A stretch of DNA of 64,000 nt. It comes from Oegoconia quadripuncta. Taxonomy: Eukaryota; Arthropoda; Insecta; Lepidoptera; Autostichidae. A program made the translations under genes and the position numbers. The notes under the pieces are model-generated. The model saw nothing but the letters and a program-made list of their open reading frames with translations. It did no database searches and was not told the DNA's origin. Every line of letters begins with the position of its first letter. Positions within the stretch are counted from its first letter, which is position 1. The stretch lies in the NCBI GenBank assembly GCA_949316235.1, contig OX438743.1:31093242-31157241 (forward strand), written 5' to 3'. Of this stretch, positions 34,440-45,688 are shown in pieces.

Positions 34440-34720
34440 AAGAAAGCTATTAATTTTCACACTTCATCAGACGACGTGAGACCGGATCAGTAATATGGCG
34501 TTTGTAAAAAAAATAATTTCACGCGGATCAGGAAGCATCTGCCGCCACCTGCCATTTGTCTAACCCTTGATTACCCTTCAACGTTCGGGGCTTCATTGAC
34601 CCGCACCGGGTATCAAAGGGTTACCCTTCTGCTTGCCACTGTACTGTTATATTACGGTCCAAGACCAGGTGGAGGTTACCATCTTCCGTGTTCACACGAG
34701 ATGATACCGGATTTCGCATT
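34440..34720. other. Low-copy GC-richer block
   Basis: gcatctgccgccacctgcca (holding an E-box CACCTG), taacccttgattacccttca and cattgacccgcaccgggtat stand out from AT-rich flanks. No repeat copy or frame. Candidate conserved noncoding DNA. Confidence 0.3.
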
Positions 34721-35117
34721 TTTTCTATGAGTATACGCAACAGTATTTGCTTTGAGTTTTTGAAAGGTTAACAATCGATTTTGTCGGAGGTGGGTAGATA
34801 TCAATTTCGAATGAAGAAATGGGCGTAAGATTAATGGATCATTTAAACCCAAAATAAATATCTAAGTGGGTGCGTTATTATCTTTATAAATATAGCTTTC
34901 TGTGGATAGTAAATCGAATAATCAAAATGCAGAGGATATTCAAAGGAGTCTGTTCAGGGCATACGGGCTTTTATTCCAGTAGACGGAGCGAGGTAAAGAC
35001 GCGACGAGCGTGCGTGATTGACTATCTGGACGGAGCACCGAGCAGCGTCTGATCTTTGTTAAATTAATGCCAATACGTGCCAAGTCTCTCTGAGGTCCTG
35101 CTCGGTTGGGTTTTACA

Positions 35118-35140
35118 TATCGATATCATCCGATATCGAT
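35118..35140. promoter_or_regulatory. Palindromic TATCGATA (DREF-type) site
   Basis: atcgatatc and gatatcgat flank atcc, making a 9-bp inverted repeat with a TATCGATA core like the DNA-replication-related element known in flies. Function is inferred from motif only. Confidence 0.3.
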
Positions 35141-35284
35141 CGATTATCATCACATTATAGCCTTGCTTATAGGCAGACTTTTAAATAAAAATTGACAATA
35201 TAAACCGTTCGACAATAAAGAAGTTGCTATGATGGAATTCAAACTCAGAACGATAATTATTTTCAATATATTTTCCAGCACTCA

Positions 35285-35560
35285 AATAGAATAGAACCAA
35301 CCCGTCTCTACCAGTGGTTTGTCATAAAAGGCGACTAAGGGACTTACCAACAAAAAACCTGTAATAGTTTTGCAAGTTTCAACGGCGATGGGCTCACCCC
35401 CTGCACGTGTAATTTCTGTATATTTCATAAGTTGAACCGTGGATGTTATTTCCATCATTAAACTTTTAATGTTTGGAACACCCAAATACTATTGTTTGGG
35501 ATATCTCTGATCACCCCATAAAGATGGTGAAGTTATATAAGATATGTACGATAATATCAC
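35285..35560 (+). repeat. Rep-4 copy
   Basis: cataaaaggcgactaaggga, ttttgcaagtttcaacggcg, gttgaaccgtggatgttatt and gatatctctgatcacccc match 21842-22135. Short frames here (35282-35655) are readings of the repeat. Confidence 0.75.
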
Positions 35561-35699
35561 TAGTTGAAAAAGATGTTTTTAAAGTACGGTTACCTCTTCT
35601 TAAGGTAGGAAACGAAATGCAAGTGTTTTTACTTGAAAATCGATTGTATCGTTAATAATCGTAAAAAATAATCGTAAATAAACTGTTAATATATAGGAC

Positions 35700-35730
35700 T
35701 GATTGGTCAATCAATCAATCAATCTCAGCC
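35700..35730. repeat. (CAAT)n tract
   Basis: gtcaatcaatcaatcaatct, four tandem units just before MITE-2. Confidence 0.8.
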
Positions 35731-35760
35731 CATATCCAGATGGGATTGGTCAACATACTT

Positions 35761-35913
35761 TAGCCCGTATAATAAATCGATCTTGAGATTGAAATCGTGT
35801 CTCAGTCTCAATACAATTTTTTTTATATGCTGTTTTAATATGCAATTATGTGATTCTCAAGCGTCACCCTAAGGTCATCTCAATCTTGAGAACGGTTTAT
35901 TAATACGGGCCTA
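35761..35913. mobile_element. MITE-2, short form
   Basis: Left end tagcccgtataataaatcga plus tcttgagattga, right end tcaatcttgagaacggttta plus ttaatacgggccta. The ends are inverted, and the middle differs from the longer copy at 4120-4450. Confidence 0.7.
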
Positions 35914-36956
35914 AATTGTAACATTTTTAAGACAAAGTAAGTCATGAGTCAATACACTAAGTAATACTTGTCTTTGATTTATTGTTCTAGAAAGATACGA
36001 AGAAATAATTACAGAGAGAACAAAGTACAGCATATTTACCATTTTGAAAAACGTTCTTCAAACATTTAAGTACTTATTAATATTTGCCTGTGTCATTATT
36101 ATTTTTGGAGAAAATTAATCAATTGAAGGGCTTTAATAGGGTTTAGGGCTTAGCCAACTTGTAATATCCTCGTTGTATGATGCTTACTAAATAATTTATG
36201 TAATTTACAATATGATTTACCTATCTTCTGTAACATAGCTTAGGTACTTTATATGAAAAAATAAATAGTGATCAGATATATGCTAATAAATAGTGATCAG
36301 TAACATAATCATTGCATCTGTAATTTTAATTGATTCCGAAAATGACACACTGATTGCATATTTGACACTCTTTCAATTCTAGGCCCATAGCCTTACCAAA
36401 ACTCGCTTATATCAAAGTAAATTATAATTCCTGTAAAATGCAAAGATTCATTATAAAGAATCAAATTTCATTCAAGTAAGATAACAATATCATTTGTTGA
36501 ATATCAATTTAATTCTACTGGAAATAAAACGGTTTATTGCATTTATCTTTCAGTCAGTATGTCTAAGCTACTACTGCTTCTGAAAGAGAAATCATCTGTG
36601 ATAAAAGAAGCGTCGCAAGAAACCCACAGGACAATTATTGTCCTTTTTTTTAAATAAAAAGTATACAACTAATACAATTTTATAATTATTGGCAGCTGAT
36701 CGAAGTACACCAAGCGTTTTTGTCATTCAGATAGTCACTAATTTTGTAATAACCTTTTTTTTCGCTAATGTTGTTTTGACATAATCTTTATTTTTTCTCA
36801 GTTCGATTTGCTTGGATGAATCTAAAGGAACATTGCCTACTCAAATACTCGTTGTGAGTACTATTCCCCATAATAATTTCCCTAAACAAACAAAATAAAT
36901 ACATGCACTATCTAGGCACTAAATTAGGCACATATGTCAAATCAAATAGTACAAGT
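35914..36956. other. No feature seen
   Basis: AT-rich; a small direct repeat aataaatagtgatcag occurs twice near 36260-36302. No frame or shared repeat. Confidence 0.5.
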
Positions 36957-37118
36957 TTAGTAATACGATAGCCAAAGCAAGTTGTTTACCGACTCGCAAA
37001 TGTTGTTTGCCGTGCCGAATCCGTCGACCACTGTCGGTGTCACGTTGCGTTGCCCCAGACTTTGCCCAAATAGAGCTAAACGCTTGTTTGTACAACGAAA
37101 ACCTTCTGTTGGCGACAT
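36957..37118 (-). CDS. Small ATG-initiated frame, 53 residues, unknown
   Basis: The minus strand opens with ATG at 37118 and closes with TAA at 36957-36959. The protein starts MSPTEGFRCTNKRLALF and includes VVDGFGTANNICESVN. Codons in the middle (GTG ACA CCG ACA GTG GTC GAC GGA) are GC-richer and more codon-like than the AT-rich flanks, and no copy occurs elsewhere in the window. A longer minus frame (36937-37167) overlaps in another phase with lower-quality composition. No domain, signal peptide or membrane segment is evident. It may be a true small protein, an exon, or a transposon remnant. Confidence 0.3.
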   Translation of the reverse strand: MSPTEGFRCTNKRLALFGQSLGQRNVTPTVVDGFGTANNICESVNNLLWLSYY

Positions 37119-37530
37119 ATTCAATAGGTATGTTACCCATATGAGTATAATAAATCTGTAAATACAAACATTCTGTACATTGAAAATATTTCCAAAAAAC
37201 TGGTTAGATGGATGAGGTAAAATGTAATAGGAAGATTTTCTGATTTTTTTTACTGTAATTTAAATAATAAAATACAATAATTAAATTTTAAAAACGCCAC
37301 GGGTCTTGTACGACAGAAGTAGACTGGCGGCTACAATAAATTACTTGTACTTAGAAATTTTAATAGTATTTTTTGGATGGATTTACTATCTAAATGTGAC
37401 AACGTCCACGAATATCAAATGCCTAAAATAATGCAATACATTATAATTTTAACACTTTTGTAATATAGTGTGACTTTTAATTAGTTCTTGAGTCAGTTTT
37501 TTTGTTTCATGAATTAATTATTTAATTAGT

Positions 37531-37618
37531 TCAACACTTTATTGCATATAACCATACACATTAAACCAAACAAACCAGGGCTATATTAAAAATATACAAA
37601 CGACGAGGTTATCTCTAT
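37531..37618 (-). mobile_element. LINE-T 3' tail
   Basis: Plus strand aacactttattgcatataac and cgacgaggttatctctataa are the complements of tgcaataaagt and agagataacctcg, as at 25617-25738. Confidence 0.65.
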
Positions 37619-37689
37619 AAATGTTAATGTTACAGGTCTATGCATACAGTCTAGTCTAGTATATTGTGTTTAAATTTAGATTGTTTTTG

Positions 37690-38030
37690 TAAAATAATTT
37701 AAGAAAATTACGATATTATTTAACAAAAAAAAAATATTATTCCGATAGTCACGTATGATGTATACGTGACTATCGGATATCGGAATAGTATATATCATAC
37801 GTGACTATCGGAATAATATATTTTTTTCGTAGGTAATCGTAATTTTCTTAAATTATTTTACAATATATTCCGATAGTCACGTATATATCATACGTGACTA
37901 TCGGAATAATATTTTTTTTTGTTAAATAATATCGTAATTTTCTTAAATTATTTTACAATATATTCCGATAGTCACGTATATATCATACGTGACTATCGGA
38001 ATAATATTTTTTTTTTGTTAAATAATATTC
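37690..38030. repeat. Palindromic array with repeated TTCCGATAGTCACGTA hairpins
   Basis: The word ttccgatagtcacgta and its complement alternate, making three or more tight hairpins with loops such as tatatca. Two direct copies of a 95-96 base unit lie at 37838-37932 and 37933-38029. To the left, 37690-37742 is the inverted counterpart of the unit flank (gtaaaataatttaagaaaat against attttcttaaattattttac). The array therefore has both tandem and inverted symmetry. No frame is present. Confidence 0.85.
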
Positions 38031-38721
38031 GTCGTAGTATCATATATTGCATTGCTCATAAAATAATTTACTTTAAATAGAAAGACATCAAAGTACACAG
38101 ACAGATGTTTCTGTATAAATAAAGAAAAGAGATGAGGAAAATAGAAACTCATAAACCGTGAATGAACCGCACCCATAAAAGGCATCGAGACACAAATCGA
38201 AAAACTACAAAAACCCCGAATACGTACAAATAGGAAGCCATATTTTCCACCGATCTCCACCCCGGTTTCCGTGCGTCCGAAAAAATAGTAGATAATCTAA
38301 CTTTTTCCTAACGCCCTTTGGCCTTATAACACTGCCAATTTACAAAGATCTTTTAAAACTTTATGCTGTCAGGAATTCAGAGGTCCAGTCTATATGGTTG
38401 GTACACGTGGGGGCGTAGAAAGGGGGAAAAGGCAGCAAATCATTACTGACAGTTGACCAAACGGGGTGTCGCACCCTAAAATATGTATGAGGCTAGGAAA
38501 GGCCTGTTATGGTGTCCGAATGTTGATAAGCCAAGTATTGGGGACATGAGATTGGATGGCAATAACGGAGGCAGGGGTGGAATGATTAGGATTTGTCGCA
38601 AAAAAGATTTTTGTTATGCGAATTGCGTGTGGATTCTCGTAAGAATTTTTGAAGATAAGTTCTGGTCGTTCATGCCATCCAATTTTGAATTGAAATCTAA
38701 AAATATTTTTATTATTTATAG

Positions 38722-38866
38722 GCATTCACATTTGCAGGGTCTTGCTGGAAGAAATCTCTTTTTAGAGATAAGCTAGTGCCTTTTGTACATCCTGTATCTA
38801 GTATGTGTTTGACTTTTATGTGTACTCGTGTGCAATAAATTATAAATAAATAAATAAATATTATCG
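38722..38866 (+). mobile_element. LINE-T 3' tail, best copy
   Basis: cacatttgcagggtcttgct, ggaagaaatctctttttaga, gataagctagtgccttttgt and gtgtgcaataaattat end in (AAAT)n. It defines the family. The frame at 38483-38776 ends by reading into it. Confidence 0.8.
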
Positions 38867-39384
38867 TGGGAAATATCGATTGACCTAAAACTCTACTAAA
38901 TCAAAACAAATATCGATCTCCACAAACGTCATTGTTGTAACAACAAAGTGTCTAAATCCCTTTAAATCCGAGAAATAGGATTTTATAATAAAAAAAAAGA
39001 AAAAAATCCCTGCTCGTTGACTCCCGCGAACAGATACAATAGTTAGATCTGGCAAAAAATACGGTACAGTGTTGGTAGCGGTGTAAGCTACCAAATACTA
39101 AATACAATTGATTGTGTGATTTTTTAGATCAAATATTTTGCGAAAGGGTTTTAACTTTGAGTGTTATTACTTTTGTGTAATATGTTATAGTTGGATACGT
39201 TCTATTTGACAGTTAAGCAATAATTATCGTGAAATTGTAGAACTTATGCAGATTAATATTTCTGTTTCTTTCTTCTTTCATATCATAAATTTCAAAAACA
39301 CATCGGAGAGCAAAGTATTGGAATCTGTATTTCTAGTATCACAATTTTATTAGTCACTCGAAAAGTAGATACTATATTGTTTTT

Positions 39385-39595
39385 ACCCGACTGACCAAGG
39401 AAGAAGGGTTATGTTTTTCGAGTGTATGTATGTATGTAGAATTCTATGTTACCTCTTGTAGCCTAAACGGCTTGAGCGATTGCGAAGTGCGTGGTATCGT
39501 TGGATTCGTCTTGAACTCTGGAGTGTTAGGTATAGGATACATTTTATGATAAAAAATCCAACATGGCGCGCGTAATACGCAAAATATGCTGTCGG
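39385..39595 (+). repeat. Rep-3 copy, most complete
   Basis: tacccgactgaccaaggaag, agggttatgtttttcgagtg, four tatg units, taaacggcttgagcgattgc and gatacattttatgataaaaa. Pieces recur at 4049 and 21355. I recognise it as lepidopteran-type, class unknown. Confidence 0.7.
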
Positions 39596-39609
39596 GTTTT
39601 TTTGTTTAT

Positions 39610-39677
39610 AAACTTAAATTGTTAATAATGAAGTTATGGACATTAGTCCATAACTTCATTATTAACAATTTAAGTTT
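39610..39677. repeat. Perfect 32-bp inverted repeat with 4-base loop
   Basis: The left arm begins aaacttaaattgttaataat (39610-39641) and the right arm (39646-39677) is its exact complement; the loop is atta. No mismatches were found, which implies recent origin or constraint. Confidence 0.85.
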
Positions 39678-40079
39678 AAGGTTTCAATTATGAAACCACC
39701 AAATTACAGTGACATATGAGAAATCCATCAGAATTTTAGTTAAGGTCATTGTCAAAAAATATAAACATCACTGTAAGGGTAAATTTAATACGTTCTAATT
39801 TCTTCTAAGAAAACGTTGAATTTTTTAAAGTTACCCTAGCACAGTCTTGGGAATCTTACCTGCAGAACAAGAAGTCTCGAATTCGACCCTATAACCGTCT
39901 TAAACTCAGTGACACTTAGGATCTGTGATATCTTCATTTAGTGTATTTTTACCTACGACCTCCTTTTCGGAACAATGTTTTATAAAAGATAATTAATAAA
40001 TATATGTACAAGTCAGTATTTACCTATTTTTTGCAATAATTATCTACTATCAAAAGTCAGTTATACTTTCCCATTGAAC

Positions 40080-40420
40080 ATGACGGGGCATTAAATCAAG
40101 TCATTAACGAGTAACAAAATAAACGCTCCAAAACGGCAAAATATGAAAACCCTATATGATATTGAAGTCCCAAAAAAGTGCAACAAATGACCCTTTATTT
40201 CCAAAAAGCTATACAAATATAATTAGTGAACTGAACGAAATGTCACATAAATATTTTTTACCCCAAAACACATCGTTTTAACCCCAATTCCCCGATTCAG
40301 CGCTTTTTTTGCGTCAATTGGCGGAATCACATGTTTTATGATGTCAAGAGACGATCGGTGTGAAATTTTTGTGGATTACGGAACGGGTGTTCTCACGACC
40401 CCACTCGACCTTTAACTTTT
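40080..40420. other. Low-copy block, candidate noncoding element
   Basis: Contains runs such as accccaattccccgattcag and gtcaattggcggaatcacat with homopolymer-poor organisation, no frame and no second copy in the window. Candidate conserved noncoding DNA, judged by composition only. Confidence 0.25.
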
Positions 40421-40429
40421 AGTGGTAGG

Positions 40430-42790
40430 TATGGTCAGCCACACACACATCATGCTATACATAAGTAAAATTCTAAGCTGCAATTGTCACATTTCACGGA
40501 CAACAGCGAGCAGACTTAGGATTATTAAGTCCTAACAAATATTATGTCAACATTATCGGATTTAATCATGCAAAAACGAGGCTCTTCTATATTTGTTGGT
40601 TCACATTTTGTCTTGTATTAAGTATTGATTACATTTTGTAATAAACACCCATCAGTTGAGTTCAAATACTTACCCGTTAGAAAGAATAGAGATAACCCCC
40701 TCTTCTATCACTAACAAAGGTTTTAACCCTTCCGTTGATCGCATGCACAAGTTTTATTATTTTATTAATTTGAATGTTGCAATTTTTGCGTATACCTGAT
40801 CTACGACAATAGGGTACGTTCGCAATCCTGCCATTCAATTTTTGCATAGAGGGGTCTATTTTAATATTTGTGGAATACTTACAAAGCGGGTACGCTGGCA
40901 GCTGTGTGGTATACCTATTCGAATTTTTAATCTATGAGCACGTTAGCAAAAATTTAAACCAGTTTCTATTACCAAAGTATTTATCAAGAATGAAACGAGT
41001 TCTGTGCGATAATCTTGAGAATTAATAACCCAGACTATTAGTTGCTTTGAATTTTGAGTCCTAGTACCAAATATTAAAATATAATTTATGATATTCATCA
41101 TATGGGTAAGAAACTAAATTGTTGTTAATTTATACGCAGCTCCAGTCATTTCCATTTTAAAAATTAAGAATCGTTTTTATTCTCAATAGCCTCTTCATTT
41201 ATCTGATAAGTACAACAATGAAAGCAAATTAGGTGAATAATTTGAGTGCTCTAGTGTCCCGCACACGTCAAGTACGAAATCATTACCTTTTCAATCTTAT
41301 CTAAGATCTATGCTTTCGAGTACCCTTGACAAATAACTCGACGATACGAAGTTCGCATTGTGTTGTGGATTTCCTCATAGTTTTTGATGAAATGTTGCGC
41401 AATATGCATTTACATATACAATATTGCATTTACATAATATAGATTTCTGTTCCGTTACAAAAATGTTTCATAAACGTATATCTAAATAATTTGTTTCAAA
41501 GTATTAATCTGTTATGCTTTATTTCAAATATCGAACGTGTAACACCAACGGTTTGTTATTTCGAAGCTGATTTATGACCAGAGACAAAGTTTGAAAAGCG
41601 ATCGCGTTTTTTTTTCTTAAATATTTGTGTTAGGAACGGGTGTTTTATTTGTGTTAAAAATTTCGCAAGGGTCGTACAGACAACGGTGCGGCGATAAAGG
41701 GTTATTACTATTACTGAGACGTAAGTTAGTGTAACTATTGTTCGATAATGAATTATTGGGTTGGAACGTTTCAGGTACATTAGGTATCGCGTGAAGGGTT
41801 AGTTTGATGATATTGTGCAAGTTGACAGTCGCATATTCGCAAGTTTCACACGTGAAAGAACTTCCGTCAGGTAGTGTACAGAGCGTAAAAATTCAAATAG
41901 AAATAATTCTAAAAGTTTCATTAATATTGTGATGGATTGAGTTAATTTTTTTAATTTTTATTGAACAACGAATATTCAAGTTAAAGTGTCAATGAACAAC
42001 AAAAACAACTACTTAGTTTTAACAGTGGGTTAATTTTTACTTCGAATATGTGTGCGAATGTTTTTATAAGTAACTAGAAAAACGTTTAGTGGAAATTATA
42101 CTAGTGCATTTATCTTTATAGAGAGGTAAGTAATAACTAATTTATTTCGCCTAATTTGATTATCTTATGTTTAGTTGCTCAGAATTTATCCAGTACCTAA
42201 AAAATAATATATATACTAATGATAAAATTGGGTTTTAAGCAGAACAATAACAAAATACGTTCTTAATAACCCCAACTAGACCGCGTGCAACCTCAGTGTA
42301 ACCCAAGACCCGTCTCTAAAGCATTCTAATACTCCTTAACCTTTTAATAATAACTACGCTTTTTGTCAGTTAACCCTTCACGTGATTCTTTAGCGCCGCT
42401 ACCTGACCCGGGTCTACCTCATTTCCTGAACCATTCCTTTTCCAAACCGTCTCGAGGTGGTGCGTGTGCGCACCTCTTACGTTCGTTCTTCGATTTATAA
42501 CAATGTGGCGTATTGTACAAGTTAATTGTGGCGTTTCTGTGAATTTGGTATTGTGTAGTGATGTGGTTATTTGAATTATCTGGTGAGTTGATTATGTCAT
42601 CATTTAATTGTAACTCGAATGTCACTTAACACAGTAAGTAGATGCGGAATAAATTGCTCCATTGTATTATTTCAGCTCAGTTAGTGAATTTTTGTATTCA
42701 CTTCGCCCTGAATAAAATAGATTTACTTACCTTATCGACGCATATAGTGAAAAATTAAAAAGGACATCTTTATGATTAAAAATCATGATA
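40430..42790. other. No gene seen
   Basis: AT-rich low-copy DNA with short minus frames (41556-41820, 42419-42625) that show no domain. A GC-richer patch at 42270-42480 includes a CACGTG E-box near 42380. Confidence 0.4.
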
Positions 42791-42801
42791 ATAAAACATA
42801 G

Positions 42802-42843
42802 ACTATCCATTTTGACTGGACATATCCAGTCAAAATGGATAGT
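42802..42843. repeat. Perfect 19-bp inverted repeat with 4-base loop
   Basis: actatccattttgactgga, loop cata, tccagtcaaaatggatagt. Outer bases aacatag/ttatgtt extend pairing imperfectly. Confidence 0.8.
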
Positions 42844-43209
42844 TATGTTACATATAATATGTAGGTAAATTAGCAAATACTTTTCGACACTTATAATGGA
42901 ATTTAAAACTTATAATAGTTATATAATATCATTACAGTATTAAATATCTTTTGTGTTTCAACTTATGCAAGTAACTTCTTTTAGCATTTCAACTGTTATA
43001 ATGACGCTTATCGAAGAATTGACAAATACATTATTTCCCTTGTTTTTACTACCGACCATGCTCCGGAATAATAACAGAGATTTCACTCTTAATAATGTAC
43101 ATGTGATTGAGACACTACAATAGTTGAAATACATGCAGTTGAGAAGCTGTAATTACAACTACTGTAGTTTGTATCTAACTGAAATCATAAAATGTCCATT
43201 CATTTTCTA

Positions 43210-43923
43210 TATACCGGGTGGGTTTTTTTTATCGTAGGTAAGGAAAAAAATAGGGCATATTAGCTAAGTGAAATAAAAGATGTTAGCATAGGTATAGTTT
43301 AATTATTTTTTCAAAACCATTATCGAATAAAGCGATAATTGTGTCATTTGACGGTCGCGTTTGTAGCTTATTCCACATAATTACATCGTTAATTTTTATT
43401 TTTTATGCACGACGGATTCGTACTTGACCTCAATCACACCTCATGTTAAGTGAAGATGAGGTCGAAGGTGGAAGCGTACTGACCCGGAAACCCCAACACA
43501 TTTGGGGGACTGGCTATCTTATCTCTGACAACCGGAACACAACAATGCTAGTAACATTGCTACTTGGCGGCAGATTCAGATAAGATAGTGGTAGCTAGCC
43601 AGGCGAACATTTTAACAGGCGAGTACTTAAAACATGTACCCCGCTGGGGATCGAACCCGCGACCTCAGAATCGTAAACCCAATGTTGTTTACATTGAGCC
43701 ACGGAGGCGGTTAAAAATTATATAAATAAAGAAAATTTAGAGAAAATATGAGTTCCAAATAAATTTCGCATGATAGAAACCCTACGAATCCCGCCAGTCT
43801 CATATCAATCCGAAGACAGCGCGTGCGTTTTTGGAAAACAAAATTAAACTACCTATACCAATACCTTCTATTTCACTTACCTAATATTTTTTTCCTCAGG
43901 GTAAAAAAACTCATCCGGTATAT
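43210..43923. mobile_element. MITE-1, full length, split by SINE-A
   Basis: Left end tataccgggtgggttttttt with aatagggcatattagctaag and tcatttgacggtcgcgtttg; right end cacttacctaatattttttt then ctcatccggtata. A minus-strand SINE-A occupies 43398-43712. Without it the element is about 400 bp, like the other full copies. Confidence 0.85.
43398..43712 (-). mobile_element. SINE-A, full length, inserted in MITE-1
   Basis: From the T-rich tail and tatgcacgacggattcg through tcaatcacacctcatgttaa, gaggtcgaaggtggaagcgt, gctggggatcgaacccgcga to gagccacggaggcggtt. Both the tRNA head and the tail are present. Confidence 0.9.
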
Positions 43924-44219
43924 TTAATAAAATAAAATATTAATCCGCGGACATTTTACGAGACAAAGAATGGAAAGGTTACGTGAACGTTAGATGTGGT
44001 TGTTTTAAATGCTAGTAGGAATAAAGATTCGCAGGATACTTAATAATTTGACCAAATACTGCAACGACAGTCAATTCAGTCACCTTCTTTCGAGTGTTTT
44101 CCTTATTACCCCCGCGCTTGTAATAAAAGTGCTCATAATTTTATTCATCTAGCACAAAATAACAAACGAGAAGCCGTTACGCATGTCAGCAGTTTCCACG
44201 AGACAATAAAAGGAGGCTG

Positions 44220-44460
44220 GACCGTCAAAATACGAATGTCCTCGCTAGAGCTCGGTATCCATGCAAAGGATGATACGCTGTTATTTCCAACATATTCCAA
44301 TATATTATTTTTTATTGCCCTCCCTCTGTCCGGGGGGAGGGCGGGGAGAGTCGCGTCATGCGTGATATTTGATATAAAGTCGGAACTCAACTTCGTTATG
44401 CGATATTCTTTTTTCAAAGGACAATGGTTTTGCTCAGACGGTAACATATTTTTGAGGAGA
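44220..44460. other. GC-richer low-copy block with a G/C-rich hairpin
   Basis: gccctccc and gggagggc near 44320-44345 can pair around a short loop. Opposed frames (44145-44447 minus, 44236-44463 plus) cover the same DNA, and neither has a domain. Confidence 0.3.
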
Positions 44461-45039
44461 TAGTAGATATTTTTCTTGAGTTACTCGGATGGGTCCAATT
44501 ATTTTGCGACATTGGAAATGTTTTCGATGTTAGTTTGTTAGTGAAGTTATTTGTGGCGCATCGAATATCGATGGTTGTACGTATATTAATAATATGTAAT
44601 GTGTAATGTTGTCGTTAGCGAAATGACTTACTTTTTTGTCGTATCTATTAATGCAGTTAGGTTTGACATTTTTTGCGTATTTCATCGATTCCGATCACGA
44701 CAATTCGATTTTTACCTACTATTACTAAATTAATAGCAGTGAAATTATAAAAAAAGTTGGTTGGTGTTTCAAAGGACATCCTTGGGAAGGCCTAGGTTCA
44801 ACTGTACACTAAAGACAGGTTAAAATAAAAATGACGTCATTATCTGCTATTTAGTAAAATGAAAAAAAAAACCACATTAAAAAATATTCATTTTGATTGT
44901 AGATTTAGAGGAATCTCTAATTTTGTATTTTCAAAATCTCTTTCAAGAATTGATATTTTACAAGAGACACTAAATAGTAATGTTTCATTTGATCTTTAAA
45001 ATTTTACCAACATCTATTTAAGTGTTGAGCACAATCGAA

Positions 45040-45245
45040 CGTCGAATTTGGCAATAGTACCCCGTCTATCGATAAATAGCCAACCCTCCTCTCTGGGCAC
45101 TTTGACGAGCCCCCTAGGGGGCGGGTCCGGCGGGGAGAACTGACCGCCACCCTCCCAACCGTTATTTACCACGGACTTTATTTGTACATACTTTTTACGG
45201 ACGGAATTTATTGAATGTTTTTGCACTGCGCATCAAAGGGTTATC
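45040..45245. other. GC-richer block with a 14-bp palindrome
   Basis: gccccctagggggc at 45109-45122 is a perfect palindrome inside a C/G-rich stretch (cgggtccggcggggagaact). The minus 70-codon frame over it is proline-rich but unrecognised. Confidence 0.35.
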
Positions 45246-45485
45246 TCATCAAAATGGGGCCAAGTTCTCTTCGAGCTTTCAATTTGGATTATAGAAAAGT
45301 TGAAACCTAGATACTATCTAAGTTCCAAGCTTAAATAAAAGGGAATACATTGTTTTGCGTAATTCAACCAATTTAATACTTCGCTTATTTGATTTTAAGC
45401 AAACTGACCATCTTCAAAAGCAGTAAGTATTTACCGAAGTCACGTGACTCACCTTCGATCAAATTACTAAATAATAATAATATAT

Positions 45486-45688
45486 ATAATAAATAAATAA
45501 ATATTTCGGACACTTACATCAATCATCTAGTCCCAAACTAAGCAAACATACATAAATATTTATATAAACATCCAAGACTCGGGAATAAATGTTCGTTTTC
45601 ATCACACAAACATTTACCCTTCGCGGGATTCGAACTCGCAACCGTTGGTTTCGCTGATAGGGTCACCATCCACTACACCAATCGGTCG
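45486..45688 (-). mobile_element. SINE-B with small internal deletion
   Basis: aaatatttcggacacttaca, ctagtcccaaactaagcaaa then directly catacataaat (the gcttgtac-to-ggataaac part is missing), ccaagactcgg, gcgggattcgaactcgcaac and ccactacaccaatcggtcg. Confidence 0.85.

Noticed and set aside
37690..38030. CRISPR-like array
   Set aside because: Units are palindromic and adjoin without unique spacers, and the DNA is animal; a transposon-end or hairpin duplication fits better.
39610..39677. MicroRNA precursor
   Set aside because: The stem is perfectly paired with a 4-base loop, unlike typical precursors, and I see no known miRNA sequence.
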